In this document: piece by piece, positions 5,518 through 12,362 of the stretch | Position numbering within the stretch: the first letter of the stretch is position 1 | Layout of the letters: the number at the start of each line of letters is the position of its first letter | From: Smithella sp. UBA2180 | Lineage (GTDB): Bacteria; Desulfobacterota; Syntrophia; Syntrophales; Smithellaceae | Reading direction: 5' to 3' | Assembly: GCA_002327415.1 (NCBI GenBank) | Contig: DCVU01000162.1 | Coordinates: forward strand, 1-12,689 | Length of the DNA: 12,689 nt | Translations under genes and position numbers: made by a program | Notes under the pieces: model-generated | The model's database searches: none | Seen by the model: the letters and a program-made list of their open reading frames with translations, nothing else | Told to the model about the DNA's origin: nothing

Positions 5518-6475
5518 GAAGGGGTATTGATTTTCCCGAAATCCTGCGGGTGGTTGACGGTGCGGTTTTGCCATAGGAATTTCCGGCCGGTTCTTTGTCG
5601 CGTCCTCTTTGTGCGATGATAAGTTTGGAACCGGGACGTTCTTTACGGGCATATCGGATAAGGGCATGGATCAAACCCTTATGAAATCTGCCTTTTTCCG
5701 ACTCATCAAGCAAGAAGTCTATGGCGGCCCTGAGCGAAAAAGGGCTTTTTCTATATGGTCGTTCTGATAGCAGTGCGTCCAGAGTATCGACTATGCCTAT
5801 CAGATGAGAATATTTATTGATCCTCTTTATTCCCTTCGGATAACCAGATCCGTCAAGCCTTTCATGATGCTGGAACGAAGAAAATGCCATGGATTTACAG
5901 TTCTTGCCGAAATAATAATGCAACAGTATATATCCTATCAATGGATGTGTGTTTAATATACGACGTTCATCTTTTGTAAGAGGTGAACGCTTATTCAGAA
6001 TACGCAAAGGTATACGCGATTTCCCCAGATCGTGAAACAGGCTCAGGCGCAGGGCCATATCCGGCAAATATTTATCTTTGTGTGAGTGGTCCAAAGCTAT
6101 TTTGCCAGCCAAAACAGCGATAGTCAGAATATGGTTATACGTATAAGGCGACACCTTTTTCATATACGCGAGTTCGGACAATATCTTTTCAGGAATTTTT
6201 ATGCGGCGTATATAACTGATTATCTTCAGGTTAATTTCATGCGGATATAATATATCTGCATAACGCTTATCTTGGAAGGTATGAATCAAGTCCGTTAAGA
6301 GCGGGGTGTTTTTTATCGGGACATAGCTGATTTTCCCGGATAAACCGGCAATATTCTTTAGTGTCCGGCTATTGATGATAGTTCCGGCTTTTACAAGGAG
6401 TTTTTTATCAATGCTATATAGATCATTTTCAAGATTCATGAAGTCCGTCCGGATAGAATAAATTTTTGTACTCAA
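5507..6475 (-). CDS. HD-GYP domain protein, probable cyclic-di-GMP phosphodiesterase
   Basis: HD-GYP enzymes hydrolyse the second messenger c-di-GMP in the cytoplasm. The 322 residues comprise an N-terminal region (about 1-100) without a recognisable receiver or sensor domain, then the catalytic domain. All expected metal and catalytic residues are visible: H115, the HD pair H148-D149 in LFHDLGKSRIP with K152, H177 in THPLIGY, H203-H204 in HHERLDGSGYPKG (GYP at 211-213), and D230 in IVDTLDALLSERPYR. So it should be active. The C-terminal 45 residues are basic and low in complexity. The start is a TTG at 6475 overlapping the pbpG stop as TTGA; an ATG at 6439 (12 residues shorter) is the alternative, but residues from 5 onward fit the usual N-terminus of these proteins. 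No membrane segment. Confidence 0.9.
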   Translation of the reverse strand: MSTKIYSIRTDFMNLENDLYSIDKKLLVKAGTIINSRTLKNIAGLSGKISYVPIKNTPLLTDLIHTFQDKRYADILYPHEINLKIISYIRRIKIPEKILSELAYMKKVSPYTYNHILTIAVLAGKIALDHSHKDKYLPDMALRLSLFHDLGKSRIPLRILNKRSPLTKDERRILNTHPLIGYILLHYYFGKNCKSMAFSSFQHHERLDGSGYPKGIKRINKYSHLIGIVDTLDALLSERPYRKSPFSLRAAIDFLLDESEKGRFHKGLIHALIRYARKERPGSKLIIAQRGRDKEPAGNSYGKTAPSTTRRISGKSIPLLDK

Positions 6476-7380
6476 CCTCTATTTTTTTGTCTCAGAGACT
6501 TTGAACCTTCCATCCACTGCTTGATGCGGTTGGCATCACCGTAACGGGTCAATTTTCCCTGAGCGTCAAGAAGCACAATCAGCACCGGACGTTTGGCCAC
6601 CTGAGATTGCATAACAAGGCATCGGCCTGCTTCGTCTATGAAGCCCGTCTTGGAGAGGCCGATTTGCCATCGGGGATTCCCGACCAGACGATTGGTATTA
6701 TGGAATTGCAATACGCGCCGGCCTGCACGAATTGAGGTTTCTTTACAGGTCGTGTATTCCCGGATGAGGTTATATTGATACGCGGCATTAACCATCCGCG
6801 CAAGATCCTTAGCGGACGAAACATTGCCGCAGTGAATACCGGCGGGATCTATGAAGTGAGTATCGGCAAGACCCAGCGCCTTGGCTTTGGCATTCATTGC
6901 CAAGGTGAAAGCGTAAAGACCGCCCGGATACGTCCGCCCCAAAGCATGGGCAGCGCGGTTTTCAGAAGCCATTAAAGCCAGCAGCAGGGCATCTTCGCGT
7001 GTGATGCTTGTATTGACAGGCAGGCGAGAGTGGCTGTGGCGAATGGTGTCTACATCTTCAGGTTCGATGATAATGAATTCCTGAAGATCAATTTTGGCAT
7101 CCAGCACTACCATAGCGGTCATAAGTTTAGTGATGGAGGCAATGGGCACTATTGCGTCTGCCTGTTTCTGAACAAAACATTCCCCTGTAATCTGATCCTC
7201 CACCAGAGCGGAAGCGGAGCGCAAAACGAGATTTTGGGAAGGCTGAACAGCCTTAACTTGCGAATATTTTGAATGGCCAGAGGGGATTTTCGACGCATCT
7301 GAAAATCCTACAACTCCCGGAAACAACAGTATCGCGCTACTTAAAAAGAATATCAATCCCCAAATATATTTATGTGCCAT
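6472..7380 (-). CDS. pbpG: PBP7-type D-alanyl-D-alanine endopeptidase
   Basis: Serine peptidase of family S11, low-molecular-weight penicillin-binding protein. PbpG cleaves D-Ala-meso-DAP cross-links in peptidoglycan in the periplasm. The 302 residues compare with about 310 in E. coli. A signal peptide spans about 1-26 (hydrophobic 7-25). The three active-site motifs are present: SITK at 82-85 (nucleophile S82), SEN at 139-141 and KTG at 244-246. Context PIASITKLMTAMVVLDA and ALMASENRAAHALGRTYPGG is typical of PbpG rather than DacA/DacC, and the C-terminal membrane-binding helix of DacA-type enzymes is missing. AAGGAG (7384-7389) precedes the ATG at a short spacing of three. It overlaps the HD-GYP gene, and GT25 lies 146 bases upstream on the same strand. 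Confidence 0.94.
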   Translation of the reverse strand: MAHKYIWGLIFFLSSAILLFPGVVGFSDASKIPSGHSKYSQVKAVQPSQNLVLRSASALVEDQITGECFVQKQADAIVPIASITKLMTAMVVLDAKIDLQEFIIIEPEDVDTIRHSHSRLPVNTSITREDALLLALMASENRAAHALGRTYPGGLYAFTLAMNAKAKALGLADTHFIDPAGIHCGNVSSAKDLARMVNAAYQYNLIREYTTCKETSIRAGRRVLQFHNTNRLVGNPRWQIGLSKTGFIDEAGRCLVMQSQVAKRPVLIVLLDAQGKLTRYGDANRIKQWMEGSKSLRQKNRG

Positions 7381-7526
7381 AATCTCCTTAGCAACTTTGT
7401 TAAATATCGAATTGCAATTATTCTTTTGAATAGCAATCTTTCTGTGTTTCTATCACATATTTATTGATAGTTCAGCAATTATTTTTAGAGGTTTCATGGT
7501 TGTTAAAAATAATCGGTACGGTAGAT
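7381..7526. other. Intergenic region upstream of pbpG
   Basis: 146 AT-rich bases. A six-base inverted repeat CTATCA (7450-7455) / TGATAG (7465-7470) with a nine-base spacer is the only structure noticed. No clear promoter or terminator was identified. Confidence 0.3.
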
Positions 7527-8267
7527 TTATCCAGGAAGGAACAAGATTAGAAGAGATACGATAATCAAGATATGTATAGCAATGACACCAAATTTATGAC
7601 GCTGATAGAATTCGTTTGCCTTTTGAATTTGCTCGAGTCCGCCGCACAATCGCCGGAAACTCTCGAGGCCTTTGTATTTTTTATCATTGTCCGAGGTAAA
7701 ATCATTTTGAAAAGCAAACATGGGATAAACGGCATAAAGGTCGTCATCCAAAGGACGAAAAATCGTATCAATAACAATTCCCTGCCAGGGCTGATAAGCC
7801 AGCGTTGCCGCATAAGAACTGTTTAAAGCGTATGCATGCGCCAGGCTTTGATAACGGGCTTTTTGAATGAATGGATTTGTTGTTTTCCGGCTGGAACGGA
7901 TTAAAGCTCCCAAAAGCAGCACTTTCCAGTGGGGATTTTCTTTAAGAAAATTGACGCATTGATTGAAATGTTGCGCGTCAAAGCGGTCAAAAATAACGTC
8001 GTCTTCAAAAACCACGATGTTCTTTGCACCGGCTTCCAATCCTTTGCGCAGACAGGTCATGTGAGATTCGTACATACCTTGTTCGATATTCAAGGGATGG
8101 GGTTTAACAAGAACGAATTCGACTTTTCCTGTCAGTCCTACTTTGGCAAACGAAGTCGCGGCCGCCTGCCGCCGGTCTGCGCGCTCTTCTAAGGAGATGC
8201 AGTAGATACGATCAAAAAAATCCCAGCCGGTGGCTTCTTTTTGCACGGTATCCTCGATCAATAGCAT
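7527..8267 (-). CDS. Family 25 glycosyltransferase (LPS biosynthesis type) with C-terminal membrane anchor
   Basis: GT25 enzymes transfer sugars in lipopolysaccharide or lipooligosaccharide synthesis on the cytoplasmic face of the inner membrane. The 246 residues show the family start FFDRIYCISLEERADRRQ at 17-34, GMYESHMTCLRKGLEAGAKN at 64-83, and the metal/nucleotide-sugar motif VVFEDDVIF at 85-93 (E88-D89-D90). A later segment, HAYALNSSYAATL at 144-156, fits the fold. A hydrophobic helix at about 227-244 (VIAIHILIIVSLLILFL) ends the protein and should tether it to the membrane, which is unusual for the soluble members I know. The ATG lies just after a promoter (8286-8315) with a very short leader and only a weak ribosome site. 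Donor and acceptor sugars cannot be inferred. Confidence 0.85.
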   Translation of the reverse strand: MLLIEDTVQKEATGWDFFDRIYCISLEERADRRQAAATSFAKVGLTGKVEFVLVKPHPLNIEQGMYESHMTCLRKGLEAGAKNIVVFEDDVIFDRFDAQHFNQCVNFLKENPHWKVLLLGALIRSSRKTTNPFIQKARYQSLAHAYALNSSYAATLAYQPWQGIVIDTIFRPLDDDLYAVYPMFAFQNDFTSDNDKKYKGLESFRRLCGGLEQIQKANEFYQRHKFGVIAIHILIIVSLLILFLPG

Positions 8268-8285
8268 TTTACTTTACAGGATTAT

Positions 8286-8315
8286 TTTATAATATTAGTA
8301 TCGAGGCCGTGTCAA
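8286..8315 (-). promoter_or_regulatory. Promoter of the GT25 gene
   Basis: On the minus strand TTGACA (8310-8315), 18 bases, TATAAA (8286-8291). Expected transcription start is about 8279, leaving a leader of about 12 bases before the ATG at 8267. Confidence 0.65.
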
Positions 8316-8357
8316 GAAAATGAAAAATCAAAATGAATCTATCTTAAAGGATTTTTT

Positions 8358-8705
8358 GTGCGAAAGAAAATAGCCCCATACCTTGCTGAAAATAAATATA
8401 TCAAAAAGATTTTTGAACATCCGGCGGATCTCAGTGAATTCAAGGAACGTCCGACGCCGCGGTTGATTACCGGATTGGCCTTGATGGTTTTGAGCTTTAT
8501 CATGGGTTGGCCGGCGGTGGCCGCCCTGAGCGTTCTGGCTGTCTGGTTTAAGAGACCGCTGATCGCTGTCATCGGTTGTCCGGCGACTTACGCTCTTTCC
8601 TATGTTGTCTTTATTGTCGGTGCCTGGCTTTCACACGCACCCCACTACATGGGGGTTCTGGCAAGATACACCTTACAATCTTTTCTCAGAAAATTACTCT
8701 CCTGA
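8358..8705 (+). CDS. Small two-helix inner-membrane protein of unknown function
   Basis: A 115-residue protein starting at GTG 8358 with AAAGG (8346-8350) seven bases upstream. Residues 1-34 are polar and basic with a charged stretch (HPADLSEFKERPTPR). Two strongly hydrophobic segments follow: about 36-64 (LITGLALMVLSFIMGWPAVAA and on) and 67-91 (PLIAVIGCPATYALSYVVFI and on), joined by a KR turn. A short basic amphipathic tail ends it. Both termini are probably cytoplasmic. No enzymatic motif is visible and I do not recognise the family. It is divergent from the GT25 gene across 90 bases and is followed by trmJ after about 220 bases, so it may stand alone. Confidence 0.78.
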   Translation: MRKKIAPYLAENKYIKKIFEHPADLSEFKERPTPRLITGLALMVLSFIMGWPAVAALSVLAVWFKRPLIAVIGCPATYALSYVVFIVGAWLSHAPHYMGVLARYTLQSFLRKLLS

Positions 8706-8842
8706 ACATTTTGTCGAATGCCGAAGGCGGGCATATCTTTCCTTGTACCTAAAAACACAAATTTTCCGTGCAATTAGTTAATCACTGATTTATAAAAGTG
8801 GTATTGAGCTTGCGAAACAGGAGACTGCCACACGCACGGGTT

Positions 8843-8870
8843 ATGCCCCTGCACGCTTTGCGCGGGGCAT
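8843..8870. repeat. GC-rich hairpin upstream of trmJ
   Basis: ATGCCCC (8843-8849) pairs with GGGGCAT (8864-8870); GC (8851-8852) can add to the stem with GC (8862-8863) beyond a one-base bulge. There is no T-run after it. It resembles the CCCC...GGGG hairpins with CGCTT-type loops at 5064-5089 and 12520-12542, so it may belong to a dispersed family. It lies 55 bases before the trmJ start. Confidence 0.45.
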
Positions 8871-8924
8871 TGGTTCACCACAATGAAAAATAAGAGGCAT
8901 AAGCAAACAGGAAAGGGAATTATT

Positions 8925-9662
8925 TTGAAGGCTAAAACTAAAAACATCAGCATCGTTTTATATAAACCGAAATATGCGGGGAATATCGGTTCGGTTGCCC
9001 GTGCCGCAAAAAACATGGGCATCAGCAATATCATCGTAGTGGGAAAAACTGATTTTGACCGCGAGGAAATGCAGCAGCGATCCACTCATCTGGCGTCCGA
9101 TGTTTTAGATCAAATTCAATATTTTGAACGCATCGATGAAGCGCTCGGTGTATTCAATTATATTGTAGGAACAACCGCTCGCCTTGGTAAGGCCCGTGGG
9201 CCGTTTATCGCGCCACGCACGGTTGCCCAAAATATTGCCGATATCTCCCAGAAAAATAAAGTTGCCCTGCTTTTCGGTCCGGAAGATACGGGGCTTGCCA
9301 ATGAGGAATTGCGCATGTGTCATGCGATTGTTACCATTCCGACATCACGGGAATTCACATCGCTTAATCTCTCTCACGCCGTGATGATACTTTGCTATGA
9401 GATATTTATTGCCTCTTCCGGAGCATTGAAAACGGAAGCAGTGGCACCTAAACTGGCGCGCTCACAGGAACTGGAAGGAATGTACGGGCAAATAAAAACA
9501 TTGCTTGCCGATATCGAATTTTTAAATCCCGAAAATCCTGATTACTGGATGATGCATCTGCGTCGTTTCTTTAACCGCTCCTCGCTTTTATCGCGCGAGG
9601 TAGGGATTATTCGCGGTATTTGCCGCCGGCTTGAGTGGTATGCTCACCACAAAAAAACTTGA
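8925..9662 (+). CDS. trmJ: TrmJ, tRNA (Cm32/Um32) 2'-O-methyltransferase
   Basis: SPOUT-superfamily, SAM-dependent enzyme that methylates the 2'-O of residue 32 in the tRNA anticodon loop, acting as a knotted dimer. Visible motifs (numbering from 8925): NISIVLYKPKYAGNIGSVAR at 7-26, LLFGPEDTGLANEEL at 115-129, and IPTSREFTSLNLSHAV at 138-153 forming the trefoil-knot SAM site. The C-terminal part (about 177-245) is the helical extension characteristic of TrmJ, ending RRFFNRSSLLSREVGIIRGI and on. I chose TTG 8925 (245 residues, E. coli has 246) because GGAAAGG at 8910-8916 lies eight bases upstream. An in-frame ATG at 8883 would add 14 basic residues but has no ribosome site. Probably single-gene. 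Confidence 0.92.
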   Translation: MKAKTKNISIVLYKPKYAGNIGSVARAAKNMGISNIIVVGKTDFDREEMQQRSTHLASDVLDQIQYFERIDEALGVFNYIVGTTARLGKARGPFIAPRTVAQNIADISQKNKVALLFGPEDTGLANEELRMCHAIVTIPTSREFTSLNLSHAVMILCYEIFIASSGALKTEAVAPKLARSQELEGMYGQIKTLLADIEFLNPENPDYWMMHLRRFFNRSSLLSREVGIIRGICRRLEWYAHHKKT

Positions 9663-9713
9663 CTTTACCGGGCAGTTCCCATAGGGATTGCACATACCGC
9701 AAGGATTTCCTTA

Positions 9714-9729
9714 TTTTATAATTATAAAA
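9714..9729. promoter_or_regulatory. AT palindrome carrying a TATAAT hexamer before the Fe-ADH gene
   Basis: TTTTATAATTATAAAA is a perfect 16-base palindrome and includes TATAAT at 9717-9722, which could be the -10 of the operon promoter. I see no good -35 at 16-18 bases upstream. Because it is all A/T, chance is a real possibility. Confidence 0.35.
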
Positions 9730-9752
9730 GATACCTCTGGAGGTTTTAAATT

Positions 9753-10910
9753 ATGAGAAAAACTTTTTCTTTTACAGGCGCGAAAAAAATTATTTTTGGT
9801 AACGGCTCAATATTGACGTTGGCCGGCCATATCAAAGAATTCCATGCCCAAAATCCTCTGCTGGTTATTGATAAAAATCTGGCCAAAACAGATTTGGTGG
9901 AGAAAATTGCCAACGTTCTTATTCCCGGAGGCATTAAATTTACTGTCTACGATAAGGTTGAACCGGAACCGCCCATTGAGCTGGCTGATGAAGGCGCAAA
10001 AATTGCCTTGAAAAACAAATGCGATATCGTCATTGGTATCGGCGGCGGCAGCGCGATGGATGTGGCCAAGGCCATTGCTGTCCTGGCAACAAATAAAGGT
10101 GGTGCTGTTGATTATCTCGGCCTCAATAAAGTGTCCAAACCGGGGCTCCCTAAAATCATGATACCGACTACCGCCGGGACCGGCAGTGAAGTGACTTTTA
10201 CCGCGGTTTTTGTGCGGAAGAATTTAAAAAAGAAGGAAGGGATGAACAGCCCGCATCTTTATCCGGAGCTGGCTCTGCTTGATCCGGAGTTGACTCTGAG
10301 CCTGCCGCCCGCGCCGACGGCGCAGACCGGTCTTGATGCTTTGTGTCATGCCATCGAATCCTACACATCCGTGAATTCTTCACCGGTAAGCGAGATGTTT
10401 TCTCTGGAGGCCATAGCTCTGATTGCTGAAAATTTACGCGCCTGCGTGCATGACGGCAAGAATATCGTCGCGCGAGAAAGAATGCTCTTGGGCAGCTTGT
10501 ATGCCGGAATTGGTCTGGCCAATGCCGGCGTTACCGCGGTTCATTCACTTTCTTATCCATTGGGCGGGAAATACGGTGTTGGCCATGGATTAGCCAATAC
10601 CATGATGCTGCCTGCGGTAATGGCCTTTAATATACCAGCGGCTCTGGAAAAATTTACGGATGTCGCCGAGGCGATGGGCGAAAATGTTGATGGTCTTCCC
10701 GTCCGCGAGGCTGCCTACTTGGCTTTGGAGGCCGTCGAAGCATTAATTGAAGATTGCGGCATTCACGAGACACTTGCTCAATTCGGCATCAAAGAAAAAG
10801 ATTTTTCGGCACTGGCAGACGTGGCGGTGACTGTGGCCAGGCCCCTGGAAAATAATCCCCGCAAAATTACCAAAGAAGATATGATCGCGATTTACGCACA
10901 AGCTTTTTAA
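9753..10910 (+). CDS. Iron-containing alcohol dehydrogenase, candidate KdnB-role enzyme (Kdo 8-oxidation)
   Basis: A group III (Fe-ADH) enzyme of 385 residues: an N-terminal NAD(P)-binding domain followed by a helical metal domain. Visible are IGIGGGSAMDVAKAI at 94-108 with the dinucleotide motif GGGS (97-100), IPTTAGTGSEVT at 137-148, and the four iron ligands D195 and H199 in GLDALCHAIESY, H264 in VTAVHSLSYPLGG, and H278 in GVGHGLAN. SD CTGGAGG (9737-9743) lies nine bases before the ATG. It lies 29 bases upstream of a KdnA-like aminotransferase, so the pair is most likely one operon. In Shewanella oneidensis KdnB is an Fe-ADH-family enzyme that oxidises C8 of Kdo before KdnA transaminates it. 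The context, not the sequence alone, suggests that role here; the sequence also fits generic primary-alcohol dehydrogenases. Confidence 0.85.
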   Translation: MRKTFSFTGAKKIIFGNGSILTLAGHIKEFHAQNPLLVIDKNLAKTDLVEKIANVLIPGGIKFTVYDKVEPEPPIELADEGAKIALKNKCDIVIGIGGGSAMDVAKAIAVLATNKGGAVDYLGLNKVSKPGLPKIMIPTTAGTGSEVTFTAVFVRKNLKKKEGMNSPHLYPELALLDPELTLSLPPAPTAQTGLDALCHAIESYTSVNSSPVSEMFSLEAIALIAENLRACVHDGKNIVARERMLLGSLYAGIGLANAGVTAVHSLSYPLGGKYGVGHGLANTMMLPAVMAFNIPAALEKFTDVAEAMGENVDGLPVREAAYLALEAVEALIEDCGIHETLAQFGIKEKDFSALADVAVTVARPLENNPRKITKEDMIAIYAQAF

Positions 10911-10939
10911 GAGTTTTATAAGAAAGGAAGGTTAAACAA

Positions 10940-12142
10940 ATGGCAGGAGCAGAACTAATCGGTAAAGAAGAAATCAAGGAAGTAATGGATGTTCTGGAGA
11001 CAGGCATCCTGATGCGTTACGGTTTTGATAAGGAAAGAAAAGGAATTTATAAGGTTCGGGAGTTTGAAGAGGCGTTTGCCAAATATTGCGGCGCCGATTA
11101 CGCACTGGGTGTTACATCCGGTTCGACCGCGCTGCAGATTGCGCTCACGGCCATGGATGTGGGGCCGGGTGACGAAGTGCTTGTTCCGGCCTTTACATTT
11201 CTGGCCACTTATGAAGCGGTGATGGAAGTAGGCGCCATTCCTGTGATGGTGGATATCGACGACACACTCAATCTTGATCCACAGGAGATCGAAAAGAAGA
11301 AAACACCGTACACCAAGGCGGTAATTCCCGTGCACATGTGCGGATCGGGCGCTAATATCGATAAAATAGTGGAAATCGCCCATAAAAATAAACTGCTGGT
11401 TTTGGAAGATAATGCTCAAGGCTGCGGCGCCAGCATTAAAGGAAAAAAACTGGGCAGTTTCGGCGATATGGGAACATTCAGTTTTGATTATGTGAAAACG
11501 GTCACCACCGGTGAAGGCGGCATGGTCATTACCAATAATCTTGATCTTTACCACCGGTCGGAATGGTATCACGATCACGGACACGATCATAACCCCAAAG
11601 TGAGCCGCGCTCTGGAAGGCAGAACCATTCTTGGTTTCAACTACCGGATGAATGAACTACAAGGTGCCTTGGGCTTGGCGCAATTGCGCAAGCTGGATTA
11701 TCTTATCGGTGAGCAGAAGAAAAACAAAAAGTTTATCATGGATGTACTGGCACAGATTCCCGGTGTGGGGTTCCGCGCGAAACCTGATCCGGAAGGAGAT
11801 TCCGCCACGTTTTTAGCGTTTAATCTGCCGGATGAAAATCAGGCACAGAAGTTCCAGAATTTGCTTAGCGCGGAAGGTGTGGATACAGTCTGCTATAAGA
11901 GAAATCTGTGGCACTATGTTCCGAACTGGGAACATTTTCTGGCGAAATCCACGGCCAACTCGAAAAAATATCCATTTAGCAATCCGGCGTACAAAGGCAA
12001 GATTGAATATACACGAGAAAATATTCCCCATGCCGAAAATATTCTGGGCCGCACATTGGTTATGGGCATATCGGTGAAGATGAGCCAGGAAAAACTGGAT
12101 TCGATAAGAAAAGGAATCGAGCAAGCCGCGAAAAACTTTTAA
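10940..12142 (+). CDS. kdnA: DegT/AHBA-family PLP aminotransferase, KdnA-like (8-amino-Kdo synthesis)
   Basis: Sugar aminotransferase of the DegT/DnrJ/EryC1 fold, 400 residues. PLP-site features: SGSTAL at 60-65, D157 with Q160 in LEDNAQGCGAS, and the Schiff-base lysine K186 in SFDYVKTVTTGEGG. The start MAGAELIGKEEIKEVMDVLE, the RYGFDKER segment near 26-33, the HDHGHDHN loop at 211-218, GFNYRMNELQGALGLAQLRK at 232-251 and the PDPEGDSATFLAF stretch at 282-294 match what I remember of KdnA of Shewanella, which uses glutamate to turn 8-oxo-Kdo into Kdo8N for LPS. No database check was possible. GGAAGG (10926-10931) lies eight bases before ATG. It follows the iron dehydrogenase by 29 bases; the stop codon overlaps the arm of a palindromic repeat. 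It could instead serve another amino sugar if the dehydrogenase partner differs. Confidence 0.85.
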   Translation: MAGAELIGKEEIKEVMDVLETGILMRYGFDKERKGIYKVREFEEAFAKYCGADYALGVTSGSTALQIALTAMDVGPGDEVLVPAFTFLATYEAVMEVGAIPVMVDIDDTLNLDPQEIEKKKTPYTKAVIPVHMCGSGANIDKIVEIAHKNKLLVLEDNAQGCGASIKGKKLGSFGDMGTFSFDYVKTVTTGEGGMVITNNLDLYHRSEWYHDHGHDHNPKVSRALEGRTILGFNYRMNELQGALGLAQLRKLDYLIGEQKKNKKFIMDVLAQIPGVGFRAKPDPEGDSATFLAFNLPDENQAQKFQNLLSAEGVDTVCYKRNLWHYVPNWEHFLAKSTANSKKYPFSNPAYKGKIEYTRENIPHAENILGRTLVMGISVKMSQEKLDSIRKGIEQAAKNF

Positions 12143-12264
12143 CAAACTTGCTCTCCTTCGTATAACTTTGTTGGCAGCGTCGGCGGCTTCCTCAACGTAT
12201 TGCCATATACGCCTGCGGAGCCTCCTCCTCGCCGCCGCGTTCTACTTCGGATATCAAGTTTGTT
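12141..12264. repeat. 124-base near-palindromic element abutting the end of the aminotransferase gene
   Basis: The ends are perfect 10-base inverted repeats, AACAAACTTG (12141-12150) and CAAGTTTGTT (12255-12264). The left one overlaps the stop codon. At the centre CGTAT (12196-12200) pairs with ATACG (12207-12211) around TGCCAT, almost exactly midway between the ends, and GGCGGCTTCC and GGAGCCTCC arms are partly complementary. So the whole element folds as a long imperfect hairpin. It resembles a non-autonomous mobile or dispersed intergenic repeat; no transposase is present in the window. No T-run follows, so it is not a simple terminator. Confidence 0.6.
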
Positions 12265-12290
12265 GTTGGGCACAGCGGAGCTAAGCGGTG

Positions 12291-12362
12291 GCGCGGGTTG
12301 CTGGGACGCGAAGCGTCACGTGCAACACGTGACAACCGCTTCAGCGACAGGTTGCGCCGCGC
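12291..12362. repeat. GC-rich multi-stem foldable element
   Basis: Four nested stems, in order: GCGCGG 12291-12296 with CCGCGC 12357-12362; TTGCTG 12298-12303 with CAGCGA 12342-12347 (one G-T pair); AAGC 12311-12314 with GCTT 12338-12341; and GTCACGTG 12315-12322 with CACGTGAC 12326-12333 around the loop CAA. It could be a structured RNA, the end of a mobile element, or part of the same repeat as 12141-12264. No reading frame here looks real. Confidence 0.5.

Noticed and set aside
10955..11590. 211-codon open frame on the minus strand
   Set aside because: Antisense shadow of the PLP aminotransferase; its composition (many His, Phe, Ile) is typical of a reverse-strand artefact.
12141..12271. 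Integron attC site (GTTGGGC fits GTTRRRY)
   Set aside because: No matching RYYYAAC core at the other end; the pairing continues unlike attC, and no integrase or cassette array is present.
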